Source: Nereocystis luetkeana
Lineage: Eukaryota > Sar > Phaeophyceae > Laminariales > Laminariaceae
DNA: 64,000 nucleotides
Assembly (NCBI GenBank): GCA_031213475.1
Contig: JARUPZ010000013.1
Coordinates: 3,224,731 to 3,288,730 of the forward strand
Direction: 5' to 3'
Below the pieces are notes generated by a model. The model saw only the letters and a program-made list of their open reading frames with translations, was not told the origin of the DNA and did not search any database. Positions 1-13,300 of this stretch are shown here, piece after piece (positions within the stretch are counted from its first letter, which is position 1; each line of letters starts with the position of its first letter). The translations under genes were made by a program, and so were the position numbers.

Positions 1-135
1 ACTCCCTCCCGCACTGCCTCGCGAAAGGCATGCCTCGGAGCCACCTACGAGACAGCTGCATTGTTCACCTGCACAAGAGAGCACAACGACGCCCCGTCCC
101 GTTCCCCCTGTCGCTTCTTCCGCATGCCTTCCTCA

Positions 136-510
136 GTTGGCGAGCTGCCGAGGACCCCCCTCCGCGAACTCCTCTCTCCGCTACCGGCCCCGGATTGTGC
201 GGATGGGGCCGCCGAAACCCTCCCGGAACTGATAATTTCGCTGCCAAGTAGTGGCCTTGCACCTTTGTCGGCGGAAGAAGCTACAGGCATGGCAGTGGTC
301 GGAGCAGACGGCGTCTTGGCTGTGGCTGCGGCCGCCGTCGCTGCTGCTGCTGATGCGGTGGGCGCGGTGCCTTTGTTGCCGGCGAACAACTGGAGCAACG
401 AAGACCCCGCCCGTTTGAGCAAGCCTGGGGTTCGGCAGTTGGGGCGTCGCAGTTGTGGCATAAAAGTGGGGCGTTTGGTGTCAGTGCTCCCCAAGAGCAA
501 AAACAATTGA
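136..510 (+). CDS. Possible terminal exon of an unidentified plus-strand gene
   Basis: After a pyrimidine-rich stretch ending in CAG at 133-135 the plus strand stays open to a TGA at 508-510. It encodes a Pro/Leu-rich then Ala-rich stretch (an AVAAAAVAAAADAV run near residue 70) with a basic end (SVLPKSKNN). I recognise no domain. GC content is much higher than in the repeat-rich DNA that follows at once, as for the real exons elsewhere in the window. The minus strand is also open here (45-506, about 153 codons), so the strand is not certain; a downstream exon of the EHD gene on the minus strand is the main alternative. Only the end of the gene could lie in the window. Confidence 0.3.
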   Translation, partial: VGELPRTPLRELLSPLPAPDCADGAAETLPELIISLPSSGLAPLSAEEATGMAVVGADGVLAVAAAAVAAAADAVGAVPLLPANNWSNEDPARLSKPGVRQLGRRSCGIKVGRLVSVLPKSKNN

Positions 511-529
511 GAGTGTCATACAGATCACG

Positions 530-710
530 ATTTAGATCATCTATCCCCTACCCTGCCGCTACGAGAGCTGTGCGGAGTCTGTAGAATACAGATTCACCCC
601 AGGAAACATGTCCTAGATAACGCAGGTCAGACGGTTCCCACCCTACAACATGAGCTACAGTAGATCGTAGATCATACCCGATCAGGAATACGTGTGTCCT
701 GAAGACCTTT
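530..710. repeat. GATCAT-rich dispersed repeat, copy 1
   Basis: The segment shares an ordered set of short blocks with copies near 6569, 12695, 19395, 35098, 38300 and 55938: a GATCATCTA run, a block around CTGCCGTTGTGAGAGG, then AACATGTCCTAGAT, CCCACCCGGCAACATGAGCTAG and a closing GATCAGGAATA. This copy is diverged but keeps the order. Confidence 0.6.
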
Positions 711-1061
711 TCCATAGAGTTGAAAACGATTGTCTGTTCAAGGCGTGAAACAGTTCGGGAACAACTCAAAGAGATTGTACATACCTGAAGAAAGCCGACA
801 AACATGTGGTAGACTAGTGCGAAAAGCTTTTTCCAAGCAGTGTGTCCCGAGCAACGTGGGTTCGGCTCTGAAGGCGTCAATCAACCCTTTTGGGAGACTA
901 GGATAGTAAAAGTAATCGCCATACAAAACGACAGGTGAGTCCTTGTCGACCGTCTACACAGCGTGAGCGCGTACGGCACGCCGCAGTGTCGGCTAATGCG
1001 GGCGGTCGTAACCCCGTCAGGACTGCACTCCTGCCCGTTAGGGAGATAAAACAATTGATAC

Positions 1062-1170
1062 TATTACGGGGGACCATAGTAAATAGGACCTACGGTACAC
1101 ACAAAAACCTATACATATACCTATTTTCACTAACAATATTTGGTCCTATTTACTATGGTCCCCCGTGATA
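1062..1170. mobile_element. 109-bp MITE with 29-bp terminal inverted repeats
   Basis: Positions 1062-1090 and 1142-1170 are reverse complements with one mismatch (TATTACGGGGGACC... against ...GGTCCCCCGTGATA). The 51 bp between them are AT-rich and noncoding. Size, paired ends and absence of an ORF fit a miniature inverted-repeat transposable element. I could not define a clear target-site duplication by eye. Confidence 0.75.
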
Positions 1171-2049
1171 GAGGCAGATTAAGGTGTACGTACACTGCAG
1201 TGGAGGACAAGTACCGGTGGGGAAAAAGCGTTACGACAATCAAGTATCCATGTGAGGCACGACCGTCTACCGTCGGTCTGCGTGCCGCTTGGCCCAGACG
1301 GGATGATGCTGCCTATGTCACGTGCGGCTCGGTGCTACGAGGAAGGTGGCCACCACATCTCTAGTGGGGCGACCACTAGTAGTCGCAACTTAGATGGGAC
1401 AGATGAAAACGCCCTTGAGGCAGCTCGCCTCAGCGTTCAGCACGCCGATCTCTGTCTGGTGAATTGTCTTTTACTCGATCGCATGGAATGACACAAGTAC
1501 GTTTTACAACGCGGGCATCTTTCGTCACCGCTGTTTGTTTCTTCGAGGTCCTGGACATCATTGCCCACTAGACCCAGCGTCCTTGCCCCTAAGCTGTTGA
1601 CTGTTGCTTTAGGGTGTGCCGCTGTTGTCGACAATTGAGCACCCTGCGCCACGTACAGCCCTTCGAAATACGTACAGCCTTCCGAAATGTGCAGCTTTTT
1701 TTGTCGACCCCGCTCCTCTTACTAACAGGTTGCCAAGCAGTTGCAAGCTCTGCTGACTCGGTGAACCGCACTAATTGTATCTCTTCTTGAGCGCGTCCAC
1801 GACAGCTTCCTTGCAGCCGAGCCGAGGTCCATCCCGGCCGGGCAGCATAGAGCTGCCGTCCTAGCTGCGGTGAAATACCCTTTTAACAAAACGCATTTGT
1901 AGTGCAACAGGTCTCGTCCTCTCCGATTACCCGTTGCTCTTCATAGATGACCAAGACATACACAGCAAAAAGCGCGTCTCTACACAGGGAATAAGGGGCG
2001 CCATGTCGATCAAGCAAGTGCCTCAACCAAGCGGGGGGGTGAAACTTAC

Positions 2050-2122
2050 CGGGTGGCGGGGGGGGCGCGCGGTTCGTTGAGAACTTGAAAATGCTCTTGG
2101 ACCCGCCCGCCTCTTTCAGTAC
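2050..2122 (-). CDS. Candidate alternative 3' exon of the EHD gene
   Basis: On the minus strand a CCACCAG acceptor is followed by an open phase-0 stretch, VLKEAGGSKSIFKFSTNR and then a run of prolines, and a strong GTAAGT donor. If exon 3202-3035 instead ended at 3050 after DIHK (donor GTGCGA), the join would read DIHKVLKEAGG, which resembles the end of plant EHDs. It ends in phase 1 and I could not place the next exon with confidence. A further open minus-strand stretch, 1860-1771, ends VVDALKKRYN and stop but does not fit that phase. Confidence 0.3.
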
Positions 2123-3034
2123 CTGGTGGGCAAAAAACAAAACGGCGCACCACGAGAACGAGGATCACCAAGACAAATAAATGTAAGCGGGTTGGTGGCG
2201 CCCGAGAAAATGACACACGGTTGTGCATTGCTCGAACGTGTCACAGGCCCCCAAGGAGGAGGCAAGAGCCCACCCGACGCGCAGACCTCGAAAACGCCCC
2301 CGAAACATATAAAATTAGTTTCCAGGGGTCGCTGACTCTTGCGTTTTGCCTCCAGGTCCGCTGAAAACAAAACTCGAGAATGTGGTCACTTTGTAAGGGA
2401 TGACCGGTTGGAAAAAAAACAATACCAGTACCTGGTAGTTGATGTGACTTTATTTACTTCGTTGTCGTCTGCCGTCAAGCCTCTTTCACAGTGGCAAATA
2501 CTCCCACGGTAGGGGTTGCACTTTTTTTGCCTTTTGACGCAAAACATATGCCGGCCGGTTGAGCTCATCAAGTGAGATACTACTACTGTAGTTTACCGGG
2601 TAGTACGATACGGTTTACAATTGAACAAGGCATTTGCTTTCGAACTTATCTACGTAGGGAATGAAGATATTGGCCGGGGTTGCGCGAAACAAACGTTTTC
2701 GAAAGCCACGTTTGGGGGTGAGAGATATTGAGCTGCCTCAGAAAATAAGGCACCACCCCTCTACCGTCCGTGGCATTGCTCAATCTGGCGAAAATACTCG
2801 ACAAGTTCGTTTTCGAACATCGCTTTTACTTTCCAGCTCAACTCGTGGAAGGTTTTACCCTCGGCGATCTTCTAGAGAAGCCGTGGTCACAGGTGTGGGC
2901 TGCAAACACCAATAGTTGGTCCAATTCACGTCGCCGGCTGCCGCTATGCTTTGTTTCGCGATAACGTAGTACCCGACTCTCGAGGCCCCACGGCCCCCTC
3001 GCGAGCGCGGAAGGGCCCATATTTTGTGCCTGTT

Positions 3035-6000
3035 TTACAAGCGTCGCACCTTGTGGATGTCGACGTCCACCACATCGTTCAGCTGGCGCAGAGCAACGCG
3101 CGATAGCGTCGGGAACGAGGCAAAGTCGAAGGCTTCCAGGTTTATTCTGAGGGCGTCAGCGTCTGGCATGTCCGCCTGGTGCAGCCCGTGCTTCGCTCGT
3201 ACCTGGCAAGCCCAATACACGTGAGAGCGCGGTCGAGGGTCAAAGAACGTAGGCCGGTGTAAAATCTTCCCCTCACAGCTGCAATGAAGACGATCGGAAA
3301 TGGCAAGGTGTAAGCCTACCGTCAACTGCGTTTTATGACGATGGAACCGCGCAGGGGTTGGGGGGTGAGTCCGCGGGTATAACCCCGGGTATGACCAACA
3401 CAACAAGGATTGGTACCCGAGCATACCAGACTACCGCCAAAAAAACCGTCGAGCTCGAACAGGGGTGAATGTGATCGCTTTTCAGCGTTCGCTTTTTCCA
3501 GAACGAGAAGGTTGCCAGTACGGAACACCAACCATGGTGTTTTTCGGGGGGAAACGGTGTTTTTCGGGGGGAAAACTGGTCGAGGAAGAGCCTTCCGAAA
3601 AACAAAGTGTTGGACATTTAGCACCCTTACCTTGCCGCTGCGGAGACAAAATGGGCACTGAAAAGCGATCGCACCCCCGTGTGCGAACTCAACGCTCTTT
3701 GCGATATGTACCCTACCAAGCACACCCTTGAGATTGCGGAGCGTGCCCAGGAAATATGCAGGTCGGACGGACCACCAGGGGCCGTGCGGAGCAAATATGC
3801 ACACATGCCGTGAGCAAGCGTGGGACGCTCGCAACACAAGAGAAATAAAAAATAAAAAGACACGCACTTGATTTTGTTCATTCGAGTAGACGTAAAATAT
3901 ACGCGGTATTGAAGAACGAAGAGATACCGTACATCCGCAAGACACGCCAGCTGCACGCCACGGTGTTGGCGCTGGCCTTGTTACCTCCCACCAACGCGCA
4001 CCTCACCTAGGCAGGCATGTGGTTTCCGGGTGCAGCTTGAAATACCCTGACACGCCCTGCGATGCATCGCGCTACCACAAAAACCGGGACGCAGCTGAAG
4101 CGGTCGACATGAACGGACTACACGTATCTCGTGGGTTGAAAACAAAAAAAAAACTGTCCCGCGCTTTGGCCGTGCGTACGTACCGTTTCTAAGACGCCTT
4201 CCATGTTCTTCAAGAGATACTCGCGCCGACTGGCGCGGAAAAATATCCAGGGCGTCTGATCGCTCAGATAGCTGTCCAAGCGGAGAAAGACGTAAGAAAA
4301 TAAGGTCAGGAGTTTGTCTCGTATGATACTGTAGTCGAATAGTAAGGTTGGTGTTTTACATCACCAAACAAAAATCTACGGAGCGAGCACAGATTTTGAG
4401 GTATAGCTCAGGTTTCCGCTCCAACTGCACGACTCGACCGCTCAGGTCTCATCCCCCTCACGAACAACATAACTCTCTCTCCGACTTCGGCCTTTCGAGG
4501 CCTCCCTCTCCCCCCCCAACCCTGAGGCAACTTTCTCCCTGATCCCTCCCCTCTCCACCCCCCAACCCCCCCAGCTCTATTACGCCCATGCGTGTGCATG
4601 ATATCGGGTGCACCCGCCCCCCCCCCCCCCCGCCCCCCATCGCCCTGCTTCGCCTCGAAAGGGATGCGTGGTCAATGGCCAAATGCCTAAGGCAAGCAAC
4701 GAATGAGTACGCCCCCTCCCCCCCCCCCCCCCCCCGCCGGATATTTAGGGGCGTTTTTGACTTGAAAAATGCGCCGCGTGGTCTGCACTCCGGAATCGTC
4801 GTCCGCAACTGAGAAATTTCCTGGTTCGATGCAAACGCGGCGCAGCCGCGTTTATGGCTCGTTTAGGCTCGTTTCGGCTGCGGGTTGGGGTCAGGGTTAG
4901 GGTTAGGGTTAGAGTCAGGGGTTGGGTTGGGTCTTCGCCCGTACCTTGATCCCAACTGGAACCAAAACACCTGAACAGCCTACCAACCTAAAGATCCCTT
5001 CTCCCAGATTGTTAAAGGTCCTCCCTCCCGGGAAAGTCACTTGACAAATTATGCGGGGTGTTTGGCCAACGGCAAAAGTTTTGTGCTCCTACAGTACTAT
5101 TATGCGTGCGCGCAGACAGCGTCAAGAGCCCGCACGATGCCATGCATGCAGCAACCACAATCCGAGCGCTCCCACGGCTTGACGGCGACTGCCGCCTGTG
5201 CCTACGCCAGTTGAGCTTGCTCACCTCAACACGAAGGCGTGAGCACGGACGAGCTTGGTTCGCTTAATGATCTGATCTATCTTTCGGATCGCCGAGAGCC
5301 GGGGCAGGTCCGTGAGCTCTCGCGTCAGGGATTCCTCGTCCGCCTTGAAGAGCCCCTGGTGCGCCTGTAGGACAGTAAAAAAAAACGGGTGGTCTGTTTG
5401 GAGTTCCATCGATCTGGTACCCGCTCCGGCCCTCGCCGGCACGAGCTATGGGTTGCTTGTGTTGGTGCACGTGCTGTCGCAAGTATCGCTCCATAAGCTG
5501 ACGACTTACGGCTCTTGAGCGCCTGCTATGATAGGGACGTTGGTTTCAACCTCCGCGGTACTTCAGAGAGGAATAAATTGATGATCAAAAGTGACGGTCA
5601 CGGCAACGGCACACCGCGTGATTGGGGGATTGCACAATGGTTGGTGTCCGAGTTACAATGGTTGATGCAAGGAGTCCGTACGGCACGGGGCGCAAAACGA
5701 TCCCGTACCGGTATGCTGCTGGGCGCGCACGCTGCTGCTCGTAGACGGTTCAAGGGTTGACAACAACTAAAGTTATCATTGACGTGGCTGCCAACAATCT
5801 TATTCGCGCTGCTTCCATCGATCCACCCCGCGCGCACGATGTGCGACCCGAAGGAACTCCACAACTTCGGAATATCAAAACAGCAATGGAAAATCACAAA
5901 CACAGCCTGCTCATACCTGCACCCGGCAGGCATGCATGCGCGCAATCCTGGAAAACGAGCTATTACTACTCCGAAGATCTTGCAACTGCGACCCTCGAGA

Positions 6001-7606
6001 AGCCGGAAACTGGTCTGGGTGCCTACCTCTCCGAGAGTATTCGGACTCGTACCAAGAATAGCCGATCTGATTTCCTAGCTTTCAGGGGCACAAATTACTG
6101 TAACTTGAAACCGAAGAAAAAAAACGCTGTTTGACATCAATAAAAATGAGCCCCGTACCAAAACGGCCTTGAGATTTTTTATTGCCAAGCCTGCAACCGA
6201 ATACTAAGAGCGTATGAGCGGGACGAGGTGTAAGTGGTACGTAGTAAATATCCTCCATTCTCGCTAGTCGAGAATAGGGGTCTATGCCTTACCGCCGGAT
6301 TTCAGACTTATTGCGAGAGGGCCCCTACCGTATATATGGGCGCAAAGAGGTACAGCCAGTACACAGCATGCTGCGCCCCGTCTTAATTGTGCGGTTCGTT
6401 TAGCATTTGTTGTGGTTCTGGTACTGAACCTATCATCGTCCAACCCGAGGAAGAAGCCCCCCACGTTGCTAGCATTACTTTTGGTCGGCAACTTTTCCCT
6501 GCGAAGCCCCGAAAGAGTCACAAAAACTACGACTGCATTGCGCAAGGGTTTCCCATGCCGGACAATGATCTATCTATCTACAGATCATTAAAATCATCTA
6601 CCAGGTAGATCTTAACCTGCTGTTATGAGATGGTGTGCGGGATCTGCATAGTACATACAAAATCCAGGGGCAATCATGTTCTACATGATGCAAGTTGTAC
6701 GGGTCCCCACCCGGTAACATGAGCTAGATCATACATATCATACATATCATACAGATCAGAAATAGATGCTCTATCTGTCCTGAAAGGGCTAGATCATGAA
6801 CTGGGAACCGAGGACTTGTCCGAGGTGTGCACTGGTGTCAGGAGACAGCACTTCTTATCTTTCGACAGACCGCCTTTCCCCCCCTCAATTAGGCTTGACC
6901 GACACCGAACTGCTGGGTTTTAGTGTGGACCACTCGGACGCGCACTCTTGACAGCGCAGTTTTCCCCTGTGTTTGGCATGTCTCGTCCACTGACATTTGC
7001 CTCTGTGTGTGCAAGGGTTTGGAACAATTGTACTGAAAAACAGCGCCCCCCTCGTAAGCCCGCACCGGGTATATTTATCAACATCAACAATCAACAGCTG
7101 TGAGTTCGAGCATTTTTCGTCGAATCTCTCATCTTGGCAAGCTGTGTGTGATCCGCCGATCGCGCGTACTACGGGTTATGTATGGCCTCATGCAAGATAT
7201 ACATCACGTATGTGAGAAGGACAAAATATGAAGCTGCATGTAGAATTCGGGTATATATATATACACAGCGCGCAACAATGATATGGTACAGGTCGATCAC
7301 AGGACAACCTGTCAAGCCTACACCAGATACAACGCACAATAATGGCATGTACAGTAGAAGGGAGGGGGGAGGAGAGCCTGCTATGTGTCCCCGAATCTGA
7401 GTCACGACTAGGAGGGAGGGAGAAAAGAAGGGCGGAGGTATTAAATGGGAAGTGAAAAAAACAAACGAGAGTACACGGCCGGGATTCGGCGATGATTAAC
7501 TCACGGTGTGTTTGAGTGGCTTCTCCCAGAAGCTGCCGATGTATACGCGGATCACCTCGGGAGTGTCGAATACCTTCCCCATCGACCACATCAAGGCCCC
7601 GTACAC
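3035..7606 (-). CDS. EHD: EHD gene, C-terminal helical-domain exons
   Basis: Exon 7606-7505 encodes [19 protein letters not shown] and then [15 protein letters not shown], the most conserved EHD block. Exon 5364-5225 encodes [20 protein letters not shown] and [13 protein letters not shown]. Exon 4271-4184 gives the [11 protein letters not shown]... segment and [11 protein letters not shown]. Exon 3202-3035 gives [19 protein letters not shown], then [11 protein letters not shown] and VVDVDIHK. These match the helical stalk that ends plant EHDs near DIP-LL. The reading frame then runs only four more codons (VRRL) to TAA. No C-terminal EH domain follows, unlike animal EHDs. The alternative is splicing after IHK. 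Confidence 0.85.
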
Positions 7607-7857
7607 CTGCAACTCGCAGCCAGACCCATACAACCGAACCAGACGGCAGCATCGACAGCGGAAGGACGCGACAAGCGAACGCGGGCACCAGCGGCAACAA
7701 CAACACCAGCAACAGAAAAAAAATAGCAACACCAATATAATCTCTTTAACAGCGGCACCATTTAACAACTACGACGACGCCGTCACCAACACACCAGCAG
7801 CAGCAACAGCAACGACGCCGATAACAACAGGAACAGCGAGAACAACACCACACAACC

Positions 7858-7913
<56 letters not shown>

Positions 7914-10285
7914 CCGCGGGAACGCGTGGACAGCAGCTCGTCAAATTCTTCTGTTAGGTTTCTTGAAGCCCCAAAAGGCTTACAATATGTAAGTAGGCTG
8001 TTCACGGGTCGGGTCAAACCTCGTGGGTCGGATCGGGTCGGGACGGGTAAGGGTGGCCCGATTCAACCCGTGAGAGTGAAAAAAAAAATCATCACCCGAG
8101 CCGAGCCGAGCCGAGCCGAGTCAACCCGACCCGACCCGACCCGACCCGACCCGACCCGACCCGACCCGACCCGACCCGACCCGACCCGACCCGACCCGAC
8201 CCGACCCGACCCGACCCGACCCGACCCGACCCGACCCGACCCGACCCGACCCGACCCGACCCGACCAGACCCGACCCGACCCGGCCCGTGAGATTAAAAA
8301 ACGTCCTGACCCGACTCGCGGTTCGGGTCATGACCCGCGAAGAGCCGTGGTCACAACTGCGGCCGCGTACTATATTTCAGCGTATCATGTGTCTCTGGCG
8401 GCGGCGAGGCGACATGATGACTGGCCTCCACCCCCACTCACCTTACGGAGCTTGGCCTTATCGACCTGGTCAGCTTTGTTGAGGACAACCCTGATCATTT
8501 TCTGGTGGTCCTTCAGCCGCATCAGAATCTAGAACACGGGGGGGCGCGGAATACAATAGGGGGGAAGACGTCGATGCGTCAATCAGAGGAACCCAAGAAC
8601 CCGCACAAGAGTAATACTCCGTTACATGCATACATGCTAGGTTCTACACCATACAGCAGCCTACATATTTCCATTTTCGCAAACCCATGCTGAATTTTCG
8701 CCCAGAGTGGTTGCATAAGCCAGGCAGATCGATCGACAAACTCATCATTGGGTTGGCTTTTCTCATCTGGTGTGTTTATGGTTCTGCTCTAGCGGAAGGA
8801 ACGCGGCCTAGAAGCTACGAAAACGATCATCTCAGGCACGTTTTCAGACGGACCAAGGATGCAAATACGAAAAACGCAACATGGCGCCTTGATCCCCAAA
8901 CCACCAAATTCAGAAGAATTTCACTTTGACTGCATCAACCTAGCGGCCGCCACGAGGACAATCAAGCAAAAAGAAAAAGGCGTCGAAATCGATCATCGAG
9001 GAGCGGCACGCGACGGCAACATAGCAACATAGCTCGTACGAGAGCTCCTCAGCAAACTTCGGCGAACGCAGACGGGCTCGAACAGGAACGGAAACTCTAA
9101 CATCACACGAAACACCTGTGAACGGCACACGCACAGATTGCCATTGGACTCGCGTGATCCTTCGTCCACCCATTGGATTCGCGTGATCCGCCGCCCACGG
9201 CGGGAAACATTGATACATGCATACATGGTAGCAGTAACGGGATCGCCTTGACGCTTTCACCACCGCCACCACCGCCACTAGATAAGCGATCGCACGAAGC
9301 CAAGTTTTACTGCAGACCACTTTCGACAAATAAACGCACCCGGCTGCACGGAAAACTCCGCAAGCTTTTTAGCACCGATCGCGCTGTGGCATGCAATGCG
9401 CTACTCCTGCTAGACCAAAACTTGAGACATTTTTTTCTCGCGCCTCCCTCCCTAGCCCTCAGGAGTCTCGGGAGGCTGCTGGTCGACGGCGACGGTCCAA
9501 CACGTCTGCCCCGGTCTCAGCGGCTTACCTCCATCAGCTCGTCGCTAACGTCCAACCGGTGAGCGTCGAACAGCAACAAGATCATGTCCGACCTATCCGC
9601 GAACCATCGGGCCACCTGCACCGAAAAAGCAGCAGCCACCGAGGGGGAGGGCAAGCGTGCTCGTGTGGGCCAGGGATATCTTCATAGCGTTTATGATGGG
9701 GTGGGATGGGGTGAGGTGGGGAGGGGAGGGACCTTGGCGTCGAGAACACGCTTGAATTCGGCTAGAAGCTTGTGCCACTTGTACGAGTGCAAAGTGTACG
9801 ACAATGGATAGGCAGCGTCGATTGGAACAAGGGGAGAGGTCCACCACACCACAAGTCTCAGGCAGTCAAGGCTCACGTCGGCGAAGTTGTAAGCGCGCTG
9901 GTGCATCTGCATCTCCCCCGAAAGCACGCCGGGGGTGTCCACGAGGGTGATGTTTTCAAGGAAGGGGGAAGTGGAGATAGCCGCATCCAGCTTGTTCAGG
10001 AGCCTTCGGAAAACAAAGAGGGTAGCCGGCGGCAGCGTTATTAGACGAGAAACGAAGACGGTCAGCAGCAGCAGCAGCAGCGTCAGACGGTGTGATATCG
10101 GAGGGATACACGGAATGGGGCAGACATCCCTGCTCAGAGGTCGGAGGGACCCACCCAGACACAAACCGAAAGCACCTCGACAGGTGGCTCGTTGGTTGGC
10201 ACACAGGGACGCGAGTGGTCGGACGAGGAACGAACTGCACCACGGCGAAAAAACGTGTTCAAAAGTACGGACGTCCACAGCAGCC

Positions 10286-10328
<43 letters not shown>

Positions 10329-13300
10329 GCCACCGACGGCAGAGTTTGACGTTCTGTAAGTGTTTGGCCGACGCAGTGTTCGACAGCGACACATGGCTCC
10401 AATGCCCAACGGGTGTGCACGGGGACATCGCACGTGGCGTCCGCCCGCCCGCTGCTTGGCTGGTCGCCGGAGCCACTGCAGCTCTACGATAACTATCGGC
10501 GGGACTGGCGCACCAGAGTTATATCGGTTTTACCCCGCGCAAGCTAGCAAAACTTAAAAAAAATGGGGTTGGTGTTGTGTTCGGTTCTGACAGATCAAAG
10601 GGGCCTGCCGGGAAAGAGGAGGCAAAGGTCAGAGTGATTCTACCGGCGAGAAAAGTTGCAAAGCGACGCGTGGGAGGGGCGACAAACGCTTGGTACTGTA
10701 GCTCTAGCCACAAGCTCTCTATCCCTACCAGTCACCCGATGGCACTACGATGATAAAAACACGGACCACCATCCCCCGAGACACGCGGGAAAAAAAAAAC
10801 GACAGAAAATAGCTACCGACCCTGTGCAACCCGGGGGCTCATTTTACCCCCCTTTACAATCGCATTCCATATTTGGGTACAAGACGACTCGGGGACAATA
10901 GTTTGGGTCACTTTTTCAGAGGTATATGGGGTAATGGCGTGTCGTGTTTGTACCCTTGGGGTTAAGGTTGGTGTTAGGGTTAGAGCGGGAAAAAAAAACA
11001 ATCAAGTGGGCGGGGGTTCAGCCATGCTAGCCACGCGTCGCCTGTCAGCTGCCGCGTTACGTACGCTAGACTGGATTTTTTCTTCAGGCCGCTTGCGCAC
11101 CCGGTTCCGAAGCGTGTCAGGCCCTCGTACGGGAGTTCCTTGATGACGGCGAGGCTGTTCCCTTCCACGGGTCGATCCTCTTCCCCGTGGATCACCACCG
11201 TGAACTTGTCCGATGTCGGCTCTTGGGTCGTTTTCAGCGGTCGGATCAACGAGCACCGCCGATCGGGCGCGAAAGAAAACGAAACGTTAGCTTTTGCAGC
11301 AGTCGTGCCAAAAAACAAGCAGCTATTAATAGCTGCCTGCCCACATGCTTATACGAGGTACAAATAAAAAAATACTGGTTGGCTCGAATAGTTGTTGAAT
11401 GCAGGGTTGGGACTACACACTCCGAAAAAACTCGACGAACGCCGCTTTGTGGTTCGAAGAGGCGCAATGCGCAGCGTCGCGAAAAAGCAGGGGGAGAGAC
11501 CGTGTAGACAAGCTGAAATCACAACGTAAAACAACTGTACGAATAGGACAAGTGAACAAGAGGCTGATTATCCCTGTTTTCGCCTACACTACAGCGGCCA
11601 TACAATGCACTCCTCTCCAGCGGGACTGCTGGTTCTTCTTCGCCCTCTACAACCGATGCGTGGGCTCCAACAGACAACCGATGCGGGGGCTCCTACTGCC
11701 TACTATCCGAGAGACAACGAGCCTCCTCCTTCTCCTCACACCCACCCACCCACCACCCTGATTTGGCAACCAAAGCGCCTGCTTGTATTTTGGACTACAC
11801 ACACCGCGCTGCACGGAATCAATCGCTGCGGCAGCCAGCCAGCCAGTCACCCCCCCCCCCCCCCCGTCGACGGCAAACCCGTACCATGTTCTGCCCCGGA
11901 CTGAAAGTCAACATTTTTAATTTATCCTGTCTCCACTGCGAAAATAGTCTACTTCTTCTATTTCCAAGCACTTCTTCGTCTCCGCAACGCGGTGTGCAGT
12001 TTCGAAGGGGATGTACAACCCCTCCCGGTTCTGCAGCGACAACAAATCCCCACTCTAATCAGGGGTGCACGCATAATAAACAAAAATACGCCATCCCACT
12101 ATTTACCGGGGAACACATATAATAAGGACCAAAAATATGCTCATCACGGACGCCCGAAGAAAATAGGCCCAAAAATAAGCCGAAGTCGCCCCCTTTTGGT
12201 GTGTTGTATCTCGAGAACCACTGCGTGAATCAGAAAGTGTCGTCGGTTTCAAATACCCGGTAGATGGTGGGTTTTCCATACATGCTGCGTTTGCATTCTT
12301 CAGAAATAAATTGGGAAACCTCTTGCCCCCCCGTTCTGTCTCCGTCTGCGAAGGGCCAACGTGATAGTAGAAAAGCTGGAATATATAGTTTACTTTTGGG
12401 TATATGATTGGTCCTGATTACTGTTGATATCCCCCACCCCCCGGAATGTACACCCTGGTGCCCATTTTCGAGACCCAGCTGACCCAGGCAAGCGGGGGAT
12501 ATATATGCTAAATAAATCAAGTTCGTAAAACAAAAACAACGAACTTTTCGTAAATTTCGTCCAGAAAACTCCCCACCCCACCGGTTGGTGTTTCAATAAT
12601 GTTGATCTGGATAGGAGTGTAACGTGGCTTCGTCTGTTTGTCGTGCACCCCCTGCTCAAAGCCCAAGTAGTTTTTCTCAACCTCGGACAGAAAGACCAGA
12701 TATATAATCTACAGTTACATCGTATAGATCATCGACATACAGACCATATAGATCATCCACAGATAAATCATACTGGTATAGATCATCTACAGATATATTA
12801 TATATATCATCTAAAGGTAGATCATATACATCAGCTACGCATATATCATATAGATCATCTGCATATAGATCATGTAGATCATCTACATATAGATCAGGTA
12901 GATCATCTACAGATAGATCATAGAGATCATCTACACATATATCAGATGTATCATCTACAAATCGATCAGAGATATCATCTACTGATATACCCTGGTATCA
13001 TCTAGATCATGATCTACAGTAGATCATCTAGCTCCTCAGCTGCCGTTGTGAGAGGTTGCGCAGGGTCTGCACGGTACAGAGATCCAACCCGGGAAACATG
13101 TCCTACGGTAGAGACCACGCAGATTACGCGGTCCCCACCCGGCAACATGAGCTAGATCATACAGATCAGACAAGGTCGGGAACAGGCCTGTCTTGAAATA
13201 TCTAGATCATGAAGTCAGAATGCTCTGTAGATGATCTGTTGATGATCTGTTAGGGGTGTGAAGTACTTTGGCCCCAAAACGTGGGCGCAGTTATAACTCT

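Larger units (their letters stand above)
511..1770. other. Intergenic region between convergent genes
   Basis: Apart from the GATCAT-family copy and the 109-bp MITE listed separately I see no coding region with supporting splice sites. On the minus strand around 1500-1600 there is an open acidic stretch that contains a CPRC motif; it has no convincing donor and no recognised homology. Confidence 0.5.

Noticed and set aside
7506-8291. Plus-strand ORF of 261 codons with poly-Gln and repeated TRPDP
   Set aside because: It is antisense to the conserved EHD exon 7606-7505 and is held open by the (CAA)n and (CCGAC)n repeats of the adjoining intron.
9691-10476. Minus-strand ORF of 261 codons read as one protein
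   Set aside because: Only 10003-9877 is conserved EHD sequence; the rest is intron, including a (CTG)n-derived poly-Ala run.
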